From Nocardia alba NBRC 108234 (GTDB lineage: Bacteria > Actinomycetota > Actinomycetes > Mycobacteriales > Mycobacteriaceae): DNA of 64,000 nucleotides. The position numbers and the translations under genes were made by a program. The notes beneath the pieces are model-generated. The model ran no database searches. It was not told the origin of the DNA and worked only from the letters and a program-made list of their open reading frames with translations. The stretch spans positions 1-64,000 of the forward strand of contig NZ_BDAX01000016.1 of the NCBI RefSeq assembly GCF_001612665.1, read 5' to 3'. Shown in pieces: positions 27,427 through 36,063 of the stretch (the stretch's first letter is position 1; each line of letters opens with the position of its first letter).

Positions 27427-28472
27427 TCACCTTCTCCGCGACCACCGTCCTCGTTCTCGGACTGATCGCCGTGCTCGTGCTCGCCCTCGGTGTCTGGGCC
27501 TATTCCACGGCGAACCGGCTCGACCGGCTGCACGTGCGCTCCGATCAGTCCTGGCAGGCACTCGACGCCGCCCTCGCCCGCCGGGCCGTGGTGGCTCGCG
27601 CGGTGGCGATGTCGGAAGCCGGTCCGGTGAGTGCCGATCCCCGTCGGGCCGAACGGGCCACCCAGCTCGCGACGCTGGCCGATCGGGCCGAACGCGCCGA
27701 TCGCGGTGACCGGGAAACGATCGAGAACCAGCTCTCGGCCGCGCTGTCGCTCGTCGACATCGAGCACCTGCGCCCGCAGCTGGTGGCCGAACTCGCCGAC
27801 GCCGAGGCGCGCGTGCTGATCGCGCGCCGCTTCCACAACGACGCCGTGCGCGACACTCTGGCCCTGCGCACCCGCAAACCCGTGCGCGTGCTGCACCTCG
27901 GCGGCACCGCTCCGCTGCCGCACTACTTCGAGATCACCGAACGCGCGACGCCCGCCGCCGCCACCGGTCTCGTCGTGCACGTCACCCGCACCTCCGCACG
28001 GGTGGTGCTGCTCGACGAGCAGGACCGCGTGCTGCTGCTGCGCGGCCACGACCCGATGATCCCCGAGGTCGCCTTCTGGTTCACCGTCGGCGGCGGTGTC
28101 GAACCGGGGGAGACCCTGCGCGACGCCGCGGTCCGCGAGATCCGCGAGGAAACCGGACAGCGGGTGGATCCCGCCGCGCTGCGTGGTCCGCTGTGGCGTC
28201 GGGTCGCGGTGTTCCCGTTCAACGGCGAGCTGATCCGCTCCGAGGAACTGTTCTTCACCTTGCGCTCGCCGGGCTTCCAGTGGCGCCCGGCCGACCTCAC
28301 CGCCTCCGAACGCCGCACGATCACCGACCACCGCTGGTGCTTCGCCGACGACATCCGCGCGCTCGACGCCGCGGGCGAAGCGGTCTACCCGTACCACCTC
28401 GACGAACTGCTCGCCGAAGCCGTTTCCGCCGTCGCGGACGACACCGAGCACGTCGTTCGCTCGATCCGCTGA
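27423..28472 (+). CDS. Membrane-anchored Nudix hydrolase, Rv2609c-like
   Basis: A 349-residue protein with three parts: an N-terminal TM helix (about 7-28), a LemA-like helical segment (YSTANRLDRL, SWQALDAALARRAVV), and a Nudix domain near 180-340. The Nudix box GGGVEPGETLRDAAVREIRE...ETG is intact (Gx5Ex7REUxEExG). The substrate is unknown. It overlaps pimA and is the last gene of the PIM run, as Rv2609c is in mycobacteria. Confidence 0.87.
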   Translation: MITFSATTVLVLGLIAVLVLALGVWAYSTANRLDRLHVRSDQSWQALDAALARRAVVARAVAMSEAGPVSADPRRAERATQLATLADRAERADRGDRETIENQLSAALSLVDIEHLRPQLVAELADAEARVLIARRFHNDAVRDTLALRTRKPVRVLHLGGTAPLPHYFEITERATPAAATGLVVHVTRTSARVVLLDEQDRVLLLRGHDPMIPEVAFWFTVGGGVEPGETLRDAAVREIREETGQRVDPAALRGPLWRRVAVFPFNGELIRSEELFFTLRSPGFQWRPADLTASERRTITDHRWCFADDIRALDAAGEAVYPYHLDELLAEAVSAVADDTEHVVRSIR

Positions 28473-28642
28473 GGCATCCGGACGGGTAGCCATCCGGCCC
28501 GGTACTGGACGCGATCGGTACTGCGACGCGGGGAACGGCAGGCCATCGGAGCAGGCCAGCGGTCCGCTGTGCGCGCATCGCCGCTGGTCGTGACAAGGCC
28601 AGTGGTGCTCAACTGGCTATGAAGGCCGATTTCGGGCAGCTC

Positions 28643-28648
28643 TAGAAT
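28643..28648 (+). promoter_or_regulatory. Possible pdxS -10 element
   Basis: TAGAAT lies 57 bp upstream of the preferred pdxS start in a 230-bp gap after the Nudix gene and fits the actinobacterial -10 pattern TANNNT. No convincing -35 was seen. Confidence 0.3.
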
Positions 28649-28704
28649 CAACAGTGAACCGAATCCGAGCGACTTGATTGGCGCCCATGACACAGGAGAC
28701 CTTC

Positions 28705-29607
28705 GTGACTACGCCTGAGACCACCAACACCGTCGGCACCGCCCGCGTCAAGCGCGGCATGGCCGAGATGCTCAAGGGTGGCGTGATCATGGATGTGGTC
28801 AACGCCGAACAGGCCAAGATCGCCGAAGACGCCGGCGCCGTGGCCGTGATGGCGCTGGAGCGGGTGCCCGCCGACATCCGCGCCCAGGGCGGCGTGTCCC
28901 GGATGAGCGACCCGGACATGATCGACGGCATCATCGCCGCGGTGTCCATTCCGGTGATGGCCAAGGCCCGCATCGGCCACTTCGTCGAGGCGCAGATCCT
29001 GCAGAGCCTCGGCGTGGATTACATCGACGAGTCCGAGGTCCTCACCCCCGCCGACTACGCCAACCACATCGACAAGTGGAACTACACCGTCCCGTTCGTC
29101 TGTGGTGCCACCAACCTGGGCGAGGCCCTGCGCCGCATCACCGAGGGCGCGGCGATGATCCGCTCCAAGGGCGAGGCGGGCACCGGTGACGTGTCCAACG
29201 CGACCACCCACATGCGCACCATCCGCGGCGAGATCCGTCGGCTGACCTCGCTGTCGGAGGACGAGCTGTTCGTGGCCGCGAAGGAGCTGCAGGCCCCGTA
29301 CGAGCTGGTCCGCGAGGTCGCGCAGACCGGCAAGCTCCCGGTTGTCATGTTCACCGCCGGTGGCATCGCCACCCCCGCCGACGCCGCGATGATGATGCAG
29401 CTCGGCGCCGAGGGCGTGTTTGTCGGCTCGGGCATCTTCAAGTCCGGCAACCCCGAACAGCGCGCCGCCGCCATCGTCAAGGCCACCACCTTCTACGACG
29501 ACCCGGACGTGCTGGCCAAGGTCTCGCGCGGTCTGGGTGAGGCCATGGTCGGCATCAACGTCGAAGAGATCCCGCAGCCCCACCGCCTGGCCGAGCGCGG
29601 CTGGTGA
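28705..29607 (+). CDS. pdxS: Pyridoxal 5'-phosphate synthase, lyase subunit
   Basis: Synthesises PLP from ribose 5-phosphate, glyceraldehyde 3-phosphate and ammonia supplied by PdxT. Its 300 residues include GTARVKRGMAEMLKGGVIMDV, the catalytic Lys region (VMAKARIGHF) and the phosphate loop KGEAGTGDV. GTG 28705 gives the usual PdxS length and has AGGAG six bases upstream; ATG 28687 is an alternative. Its partner pdxT is 6.5 kb away on the same strand, separated by accessory genes. A strong terminator follows. Confidence 0.96.
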   Translation: MTTPETTNTVGTARVKRGMAEMLKGGVIMDVVNAEQAKIAEDAGAVAVMALERVPADIRAQGGVSRMSDPDMIDGIIAAVSIPVMAKARIGHFVEAQILQSLGVDYIDESEVLTPADYANHIDKWNYTVPFVCGATNLGEALRRITEGAAMIRSKGEAGTGDVSNATTHMRTIRGEIRRLTSLSEDELFVAAKELQAPYELVREVAQTGKLPVVMFTAGGIATPADAAMMMQLGAEGVFVGSGIFKSGNPEQRAAAIVKATTFYDDPDVLAKVSRGLGEAMVGINVEEIPQPHRLAERGW

Positions 29608-29644
29608 TCGTGGGCCCGGAGTTGTTCGGGCGTTGAAGCATTCG

Positions 29645-29680
29645 CCTCGGCGGGCGTCGTGATCGCGACGCCCGCCGAGG
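29645..29680. terminator. Bidirectional terminator between pdxS and the SDR gene
   Basis: A perfect 15-bp stem (29645-29659 with 29666-29680) with a TGATCG loop lies between two convergent genes. It should end both transcripts. Confidence 0.75.
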
Positions 29681-29697
29681 TGTTCTCGGGTGTCGGG

Positions 29698-30525
29698 TCA
29701 GTGCTGGACCAGTTCGGTGGTGAGGGTGTCGAGGCGGATCGCGTTGTCCGGGTCGAAGTCCTTGCGGGTCAAGGGGAGTCGGGTGCGGCGCCGGAAGGCG
29801 GTCAGCGGGTCGGTGGGTGGCTCGTCGAGGTGGCGGGCGATGGGCGGGACGGCCTGGTCGACCGATCGGCCGACGATGTATCCGGCGGCCTTGGCCAGGA
29901 TTCGGTGGGGTGTGGGCAGTGGCTCGGCCATCGCGGTACGCACCATCATCGGGTTGTAGAGCACGTAGCGGGTGCGGGTGTTCGGGTAGCGGTGGGGGAA
30001 GGCGACGCCGAGCAGGTCGTTGGCGCGGGAGGCCTGCATGGCCGCGCGCGTGCCGGTGTAGCCCTCGCGCAGGGTCAGGTCGTCCCAGTGGATTCGGCCG
30101 GGGAAGCCACCGGGGCCGCAGATGTTCATGATGACCGGGGTGTTCGCGCGTGCCACGGCGTCGGTGAGGCCGTGGCCGAGGACGAATCGGCTCAGGTAGT
30201 GCAGCGCGAAGGTGAATTCGATGCCGTCTTCGGTGATCTCGCGCCGTGGACGGAATCGTTGGGCGCCGAAGACGAGGCCGTCGACGGTGTCGGCCAGAGA
30301 GGTGACCCGGGCGAGGGCGTCCGACATTCCCGCCAGGGTGCTCAGATCGGCGCGCAGGAACACCGCGCGCTCGCTCGCGCCGATCGCATCCGCCTCCCGG
30401 AGCAATGCCGCGCCCTTGGCCGCGCCGCTGGCGATCGCGATCACCCGGTCGCCGCGTCGCAGAAAATATAGGCCGAGCCCCTTGCCCATGCCGTCGGTGC
30501 CGCCGGTGATGACATATGTGCGCAT
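29698..30525 (-). CDS. SDR-family protein with atypical active site
   Basis: A Rossmann-fold short-chain dehydrogenase-like protein of 275 residues. The NAD(P)-binding TGGTDGMGKGLG is at the N terminus (residues 8-19). At the catalytic position, where related SDRs have YxxxSK, this protein reads YTGTRAAMQASRAND, so the Tyr/Lys pair appears to be Met/Arg. The RFRPRREITEDG and FALHYLSRF blocks define a known non-standard subfamily. ATG 30525 has GAGGAG 11 bases upstream. Divergent from a TetR gene that probably controls it. Confidence 0.82.
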   Translation of the reverse strand: MRTYVITGGTDGMGKGLGLYFLRRGDRVIAIASGAAKGAALLREADAIGASERAVFLRADLSTLAGMSDALARVTSLADTVDGLVFGAQRFRPRREITEDGIEFTFALHYLSRFVLGHGLTDAVARANTPVIMNICGPGGFPGRIHWDDLTLREGYTGTRAAMQASRANDLLGVAFPHRYPNTRTRYVLYNPMMVRTAMAEPLPTPHRILAKAAGYIVGRSVDQAVPPIARHLDEPPTDPLTAFRRRTRLPLTRKDFDPDNAIRLDTLTTELVQH

Positions 30526-30601
30526 CGAATCCCGTTCTCCTCGAACCACTCTGGACTGTGTCATCGGCCGATATGTCGAGGTTAGGAACGAACGCGACAC
30601 C

Positions 30602-30621
30602 AAGTCAACATCTGATGACTT
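30602..30621. promoter_or_regulatory. Candidate TetR operator
   Basis: An imperfect palindrome with arms AAGTCA and TGACTT (16 of 20 positions symmetric) lies 11 bp before the TetR ATG and within the divergent SDR-TetR promoter region. Typical spacing for an autoregulatory TetR site. Confidence 0.5.
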
Positions 30622-30632
30622 AGCATGACTTC

Positions 30633-31205
30633 ATGGAACCGAAGACCGAACCCCGTCGCCGCGACCGGGCGGCCACCCGTGCCGCGCTACTCGATGCCGC
30701 GCGAATTCGCTTCGCGGCACAGGGTTTCGACGGCACCGGACTGCGCGAGATCGCCGCCGAGGTCGGCGTCGATCCCGCCCTGGTGTCGCGCTACTTCGGT
30801 TCCAAGAAGGGTCTCTACGCCGAGGCGATGCGCATGGAGATCCCCACCGGGGTGGCCGCCGATCCGCACCGCCCGGTGGTGAGCATCGCCGACGCGCTGC
30901 TCCACGACGTCGTGTATCAGGACTGGTCGCGCTACGGCGGCGAACACCCGCTGCTGGCCATGCTCCGATCGGCAGGTCACGACGACGTGCGCGATCAGCT
31001 GCGGGCCCAACTCTGCGACGGCTACCTGCGCGAATTCGCCGACCGGCTCGACGGGCCCGACGCGCACCTGCGCGCGGAGCTGATCGGCGCCCTGCTGCTC
31101 GGCCTCGGCGTCCTGCGCTCGGTGATCGGCACTCCCGCCGTGAGCGCGGCGCCGTTCGACCGAACCCGAGTGCTCGCGGCGCGCATGGTGGGCGCACTGA
31201 CCTGA
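30633..31205 (+). CDS. TetR-family transcriptional regulator
   Basis: A 190-residue regulator with an N-terminal HTH: ALLDAARIRFAAQGFDGTGL followed by VDPALVSRYFGSKKGLYAEA, as in TetR proteins. The C-terminal ligand domain is not assignable. It is divergent from the SDR gene with a palindrome between them, so local repression of both is the simplest model. Confidence 0.9.
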   Translation: MEPKTEPRRRDRAATRAALLDAARIRFAAQGFDGTGLREIAAEVGVDPALVSRYFGSKKGLYAEAMRMEIPTGVAADPHRPVVSIADALLHDVVYQDWSRYGGEHPLLAMLRSAGHDDVRDQLRAQLCDGYLREFADRLDGPDAHLRAELIGALLLGLGVLRSVIGTPAVSAAPFDRTRVLAARMVGALT

Positions 31206-31231
31206 ACCCGAGTGCCACGGCTGGGTTGCCG

Positions 31232-32026
31232 CTACGGTTGCTCCGCCGCGTCCTCGGTGTCGGCGGTGAGGGCGTCGGCGAAGTTCTCCGCGTAGCCGAG
31301 GATGAGCTGGCGCTGGGTGGGGAGCAGGACGGCCAGTTCGTGCCAGGCGATGGCGCTGGGGGAACCGTAGAGATGGGTCAGGTCGGTGACCAGGGCCGCT
31401 GCCTGTTCGGGTGTGGGCGCGGTGGGGCGGGCGAAGGCGAGCAGGGAGGCGCCGACGGCGATGTGGCGGTAGCCGTGGGTGATCATCCGGCGGATGACGG
31501 TGTGGTTGTCGTAGGTGCTCCAGTCGTCGGCGAAGTACCCGTTGGGGATACCGGCGATGGCGAGGTCGTCACGGTCCACCGGGACGCGCTGGATCAGCAC
31601 GACATCGTCGACCACACGGTCGGGGGAGCGGTTGGCGGCGACGAGCGCGGCGAGTTCGTCCTCGGACGCGTTGCGGGTGTCGCGCAATGCTTCCCAGGGA
31701 ACGCGCGCGGACGGGTTGTCGAGCAGGGCGGCGATCCGCGAGACCGTGGCGTTCTCGGCGTGGTGGGTGGCGGCGGGGTCGTCCGGTTCGTCGCGGTCGT
31801 CGCGCTCGCCTTCGATGAGACCGAGCGTGGCGTGCATGCTCGTGTACGCGCACTGGCCGAGATCGTCGAGCGTGCACAGGATCCTGGCGTCGGGATGTGC
31901 CATGCGGACCAGTTCCAACGCGTCGAGCAGCTGGGCGAAGGTGGTGACGTCGTCGAGGCGGGCAACGGTGTTGGAGTCCAGCCGGTTACGTCGAACAGGT
32001 GGTTCGCCCGGCTCGAAAGTCGTCAT
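31232..32026 (-). CDS. Hypothetical protein
   Basis: A 264-residue soluble, acidic protein that I do not recognise. It has no signal peptide, TM segment or metal motif. The middle is rich in Asp/Arg (GERDDRDEPDDPAA), and the C-terminal half looks helical (HIAVGASLLAFARP, WHELAVLLPTQRQLILGY). ATG 32026 is the first plausible start; the frame is open further upstream into the transporter's promoter. It converges on the TetR gene. Confidence 0.6.
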   Translation of the reverse strand: MTTFEPGEPPVRRNRLDSNTVARLDDVTTFAQLLDALELVRMAHPDARILCTLDDLGQCAYTSMHATLGLIEGERDDRDEPDDPAATHHAENATVSRIAALLDNPSARVPWEALRDTRNASEDELAALVAANRSPDRVVDDVVLIQRVPVDRDDLAIAGIPNGYFADDWSTYDNHTVIRRMITHGYRHIAVGASLLAFARPTAPTPEQAAALVTDLTHLYGSPSAIAWHELAVLLPTQRQLILGYAENFADALTADTEDAAEQP

Positions 32027-32153
32027 CTGCACCCCGATATCCTGGCACGGCCTTCGGCGCGTCGGAGTGATCCCGGCGCAGGTGGGCGAGGTGGGCCTGG
32101 TCACCGGTCGGCCCAGAAAACGCTGCCAACTGGGCATACCGTACAGTCGGTCC

Positions 32154-32888
32154 GTGACCGCGCTCGACTTCTGCTTGCTGGTCGTCGCGGGATTCTTCAC
32201 CGGCCTGATCGGTTTCGTCACCGGGATGGCCTCGATCGTCTCCTATCCGGCGCTACTGGCGGCCGGTCTGGCCCCCGTCGCGGCCAATGTCACCAACACG
32301 GTCGCCATGGTCGCCGTCGGTGTCGGGGCGACCGCGAATTCCGGCCGCGAACTCGTCGGTCGCGGGCCCACGCTGGTGCGCTGGGCGGTGTTGGCGGCCG
32401 TGGGCGGGCTGCTCGGCGCGCTCGCGCTGCTGGTCGCCCCGGATGGCGCTTTCGAGGTGGTCGTGCCGTTCCTGGTGGCCATCGCGTCGATCGCGCTGCT
32501 GGTGCAACCGCTGGTGCGCCGCCATCTCGGCGAGCTCAGCGCACCGTGGATCGTGCCGGTCGGCATTCTGCTCACGTCGGTGTACGGCGGGTATTTCGGC
32601 GCGGGCGCGGGCGTGATCTACCTGTCGATGATGATGCTGTGCACTTCGGAATCCATCTGGAGCGCCTCGATTCTCAAGAGCTTCCTGCTCGGCATCGCGA
32701 ACCTGGTCGCCGCCGTGGGCTTCGCGGCCTTCGGGCCGGTGCACTGGGGCGCGGCGCTGGCCCTCGGCGCGGGCGCGCTGGCCGGTGGCTGGTGTGGTCC
32801 GCCGGTGGTGAAAGTGATCCCGCCCGGTGTGTTGCGCGTGGCGGTCGGCATCGGCGGCCTCGGTCTCGCCGTGTACCTGGCTCGGTAG
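32154..32888 (+). CDS. TSUP (TauE/SafE)-family membrane transporter
   Basis: A 244-residue integral membrane protein with about eight TM segments and the two half-repeats typical of TSUP sulfite/organosulfonate exporters (GLIGFVTGMASIVSYPALL near the N terminus; VYGGYFGAGAGVIYLSMM in the second half). The substrate is unknown. GTG start; it stands alone between a divergent hypothetical gene and an IMPase-like gene. Confidence 0.87.
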   Translation: MTALDFCLLVVAGFFTGLIGFVTGMASIVSYPALLAAGLAPVAANVTNTVAMVAVGVGATANSGRELVGRGPTLVRWAVLAAVGGLLGALALLVAPDGAFEVVVPFLVAIASIALLVQPLVRRHLGELSAPWIVPVGILLTSVYGGYFGAGAGVIYLSMMMLCTSESIWSASILKSFLLGIANLVAAVGFAAFGPVHWGAALALGAGALAGGWCGPPVVKVIPPGVLRVAVGIGGLGLAVYLAR

Positions 32889-32969
32889 GCGGACCTCCGC
32901 GTTCGTCCGCGCCGATCGGACCGTCGGTTTCGCCTGCCGGGATGCGACGCGGTCCGTAGCCTGGAGACG

Positions 32970-33758
32970 GTGCACCGATCAGACAGTGACATCGCGATCC
33001 ACGCGACAGAAGTCGCCTCGGAAGTGATTCGGTCAGCGTTTCACGCTCCGCTCACCCGCTATGCCAAACAGGGCGACGACTTCGCCACGCAGGCCGATAT
33101 CGCGGCCGAGAACGCCATCCTCGACGTCCTCGCGAGCGCCTGTCCGGGTGACCGGTTCGTCGCCGAGGAATCGGGTGTCACCGGCGCGGCGCGCACCGAC
33201 CGGACGTGGTTCGTCGATCCACTCTGTGGCACCAGGAATTTCGCGGTCGGCACCGCGTTCGTCGCGGTCAATGTCGCGCTGCGCGAGGGCGATGCCGTGC
33301 GGGTGGCGGCGACCGCCGACCCGTTCGCCCGCGAGGTGTTCTGGACAGCGGGGCAGGGCGCGTTCCTGCGCGCCGACGGCCGCGACGAGCTGTTGCGCCC
33401 GCGCGCGGAAAGCCATCTGGTCGATGTCGACCTCGACAACCCGTTCCCGTGGTCGACCCCGGCGCGGCTCTTCGACGCCGAGGGCTTCGCGCGACATTTC
33501 CATCCGCGGGTCCTGTCGACCTCATTAGCCCTGGTCTGGGTGGCGGCCGGTCGCCGCGCCGCCTATGTCACCGGTGGCGATCTGCGCGAGAGCGTGCATT
33601 TCAGCAGCGCGATCGCGGTGTGCCAGGCGGCGGGGTGCGTGGTCACCGGTCTCGCCGGGCAACCGCTGCACACCGCGCCACACGGGCTCATCGCGGCAGC
33701 GGACGCGCCGACCCATGCCCGGCTGGTCGAGGCGGTGGCGCGACTGCGCGCCGAATAG
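32970..33758 (+). CDS. Inositol-monophosphatase-like protein with altered metal site
   Basis: A 262-residue member of the IMPase fold. Retained: the EE of AEESG near residue 66 and Asp of VDP. Changed: the usual DPIDGTxNF reads DPLCGTRNFA, so the second Asp is Cys, and the C-terminal WDxAA motif reads HFSSAI. Two metal ligands of classical IMPases are therefore missing. It may use another metal site, another substrate, or be non-catalytic. Related DPLCGT proteins occur in actinobacteria to my knowledge. Confidence 0.75.
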   Translation: MHRSDSDIAIHATEVASEVIRSAFHAPLTRYAKQGDDFATQADIAAENAILDVLASACPGDRFVAEESGVTGAARTDRTWFVDPLCGTRNFAVGTAFVAVNVALREGDAVRVAATADPFAREVFWTAGQGAFLRADGRDELLRPRAESHLVDVDLDNPFPWSTPARLFDAEGFARHFHPRVLSTSLALVWVAAGRRAAYVTGGDLRESVHFSSAIAVCQAAGCVVTGLAGQPLHTAPHGLIAAADAPTHARLVEAVARLRAE

Positions 33759-33901
33759 TGCTGCGCCGGTTGTGTGTATCTCAGAGTTTCCTCAACATCA
33801 CTGGGTAGCGTCCTGGCCGTGGCATCGGGCCTGCGCTGTGTGGCGCCGGTCCCCCGCCTTCGCCCCAGGGCGAGATGTGGACCCGACGTAAGGACGAGTG
33901 G

Positions 33902-34399
33902 ATGAAGTTTCGTAGGACCGGACGAGTCGCGATCGCAGGATTGGCTGTGGTCGCAGCCCTCGGCCTGAGCGCGTGTAGTGACGACAAGGGCGACAAGCCC
34001 GCGCCCAAGACCACCACCAGCGTCAAGGCTCAGGGTTCGGCATCGGCGGACACGCCCGCGGTCCCGACGGTCGAACAGCTCAACACGCAACTCACCACCG
34101 CGCTGGATCCGGCGGTCCCCAACGACCAGAAGCTGGACTTCGTCCAGGGCATCGAAGCCGATCCGGAGCTGCCCAACCGCTTGGCACAGGCAGTGCAGAC
34201 CAACAACGTCCAGGTCAAGGTCACCGAAGTGACCTCCTTCGGTGACAGCGTCAACGCCAAGGCCAACTTCACGGTCAACGGTCAGACCAATGTCGTGGAC
34301 GTGCCGTTCGTGGCCGACGCGGGTAAGTGGAAAGTCCAGAAGGCGTGGGCTTGCACCATGCTGACCAACCTGGGCCAGACCTCGGTCGCCTGCGCCTGA
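33902..34399 (+). CDS. Lipoprotein, MTB12-like domain
   Basis: A 165-residue exported lipoprotein with a basic start, a hydrophobic core and lipobox LSAC. A Thr/Ala/Pro linker is followed by a domain (TVEQLNTQLTTALDP through VACA) whose layout matches the low-molecular-weight antigen MTB12 family of mycobacteria. Role unknown. ATG 33902 has AAGGA upstream. A strong terminator follows. Confidence 0.82.
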   Translation: MKFRRTGRVAIAGLAVVAALGLSACSDDKGDKPAPKTTTSVKAQGSASADTPAVPTVEQLNTQLTTALDPAVPNDQKLDFVQGIEADPELPNRLAQAVQTNNVQVKVTEVTSFGDSVNAKANFTVNGQTNVVDVPFVADAGKWKVQKAWACTMLTNLGQTSVACA

Positions 34400-34412
34400 T
34401 CGTGCGCACTGG

Positions 34413-34440
34413 AGCCCCGTCCGGAATACCGGACGGGGCT
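34413..34440 (+). terminator. Rho-independent terminator after the lipoprotein gene
   Basis: A perfect 12-bp stem AGCCCCGTCCGG / CCGGACGGGGCT with an AATA loop, 13 bp after the stop and followed by TT. Confidence 0.85.
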
Positions 34441-34508
34441 TTCGCGTCGCTGGAGTGTGTCGGAGCCGCAAGGGTTTCCGGCGTGCCGCCGGATCGGACC
34501 GCGCGATG

Positions 34509-35117
34509 TCAGCTGCGCAGGGCCGCCCGCTCGGGGTGATCCCAGCGCACGGTCCAGGTCGCTTCCTCGGGATTGTCGGCCGTGTGATCGCGCACAGCGG
34601 GCAGCGTCCAGTGCTGGTGGGCCGGTGTGCGTCGCAGGGCCGCCTGTTCGCTCAATTCCAGACGGATCGCGAGATCGAAATCCAGACCGCGACCGAGCAG
34701 CATCGGCCCCGCCAGCACCAGCACCAGATCGGCCTGCGCGGTTCGAATCGCCGCTCGCGCCGACCGGTCCCGCTCCTCGTCCCACAGCGCGGGCAACCAG
34801 CGCCCCTCGGCGCGCAGCGCGTGCACGATCTCGCGGCGCATCGCCTCGTAGTCGAACCATGCTGTGCGATAAGACCATTCGTCATCGCGTCCGTACTCCA
34901 TGCGGAGCGACGCGGGGCGCACGTAATCGTGCACCGACACCACCGCCGCGGATCGGCCACGGCCGGTGAGCGTCTCCACGATCCGGCGGCCGAGTTCGAC
35001 CGGTGCGGCGCCATCGGCACCGTCGACCGCGAGCACCCGCCGGCCCGGCAGTTCGACGAGCCGGTTGGCGACGAGCCGGGCGAGGGCGGTGGGCGAGGTG
35101 GGGGTGAACGTCGGCAC
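34509..35117 (-). CDS. Uridine-kinase-like protein lacking the P-loop lysine
   Basis: A 202-residue protein with the layout of actinobacterial uridine kinase-like P-loop proteins: strand VLAVDGADG, then VSVHDYVRP, an acidic FDYEAMRREI segment and DLVLVLAGPMLLGRGLD. In place of GxxGSGKS/T the loop reads DGADGAAPVELG, with no Lys or Ser/Thr, so ATP binding in the usual way is doubtful. GTG start. It is divergent from tesB. Enzyme function should not be assumed. Confidence 0.68.
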   Translation of the reverse strand: MPTFTPTSPTALARLVANRLVELPGRRVLAVDGADGAAPVELGRRIVETLTGRGRSAAVVSVHDYVRPASLRMEYGRDDEWSYRTAWFDYEAMRREIVHALRAEGRWLPALWDEERDRSARAAIRTAQADLVLVLAGPMLLGRGLDFDLAIRLELSEQAALRRTPAHQHWTLPAVRDHTADNPEEATWTVRWDHPERAALRS

Positions 35118-35197
35118 CGGACCATCTCAGCAAATTCCGGGCCGTCGCGGGAGAGCCGGACATACCGCCCGGTCGGCGAGGCGATAATCTCGAGCGC

Positions 35198-36019
35198 ATG
35201 GCGACAATCGAAGAGGCCCTCGCGATCGAGCGACTGGAACGCGATATCTTCCGCGGTGCGTCCACGGAGTCCCAGCTACCGCGCACCTTCGGCGGTCAGG
35301 TGGCCGGGCAGGCGCTGGTCTCGGCGGTCCGGACGGTCGAGCGCGCCTACCAGGTGCATTCGCTGCACGGCTATTTCCTGCGACCGGGCAATCCGGAGGA
35401 ACCCACCGTCTACCTGGTGGAGCGCATCCGCGACGGCCGGTCGTTCTGCACCAGGCGGGTCACCGGTGTGCAGGACGGGCAGGCGATCTTCACGATGTCG
35501 GCCTCGTTCCATCACGGTGACGAAGGACCCGAACACCAGGACGTGATGCCCTCGGTCGACGGCCCCGACGACCTGCCCGACGCGGGCACGACCATGACCC
35601 CCGAGCGACTGTGGGCGATGCGCGAATGGGAGCACTGGGACATCCGCACGGTCCCGCCGGAACAGGTCGTCGCGCGCGACGGCGCCGTCTCCGCGCAGCA
35701 GGTGTGGTTCCGGTACCGGCACCCACTGCCCGACGACCCGATGTTCCACGTCTGCACGCTGGCTTACATGAGCGATATGACGCTGCTGGGCTCGTCGAAG
35801 GTGATCCACCCCGACGAGCCGACCCAGAACGCCTCGCTCGACCACGCCATGTGGTTCCTGCGCCCGTTCCGCGCCGACGAATGGCTGCTCTACGACCAGT
35901 CCTCGCCCTCGGCCGGTTTCGGCCGGGCGCTGACCGGCGGCAAGATCTGGGATCGCGCGGGCAACCTGGTCGCCGCCGTGGTCCAGGAGGGTCTGATCCG
36001 CACGCCGCGCCACACGTGA
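35198..36019 (+). CDS. tesB: Acyl-CoA thioesterase II
   Basis: Hydrolyses acyl-CoA to free acid and CoA. Its 273 residues have two hotdog domains: the first with RTFGGQVAGQALVSA and HSLHGYFLRPG, the second with YMSDMTLL, SLDHAMWFLRPFR and YDQSSPSA, which contain the Asp, Thr/Ser and Gln of the TesB triad. It lies directly before pdxT, as tesB2 does in M. tuberculosis. Confidence 0.93.
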   Translation: MATIEEALAIERLERDIFRGASTESQLPRTFGGQVAGQALVSAVRTVERAYQVHSLHGYFLRPGNPEEPTVYLVERIRDGRSFCTRRVTGVQDGQAIFTMSASFHHGDEGPEHQDVMPSVDGPDDLPDAGTTMTPERLWAMREWEHWDIRTVPPEQVVARDGAVSAQQVWFRYRHPLPDDPMFHVCTLAYMSDMTLLGSSKVIHPDEPTQNASLDHAMWFLRPFRADEWLLYDQSSPSAGFGRALTGGKIWDRAGNLVAAVVQEGLIRTPRHT

Positions 36020-36063
36020 GCGTGAGCGGGCCCACATCGGGCACGCTCGTAAGCTCAACGCCT

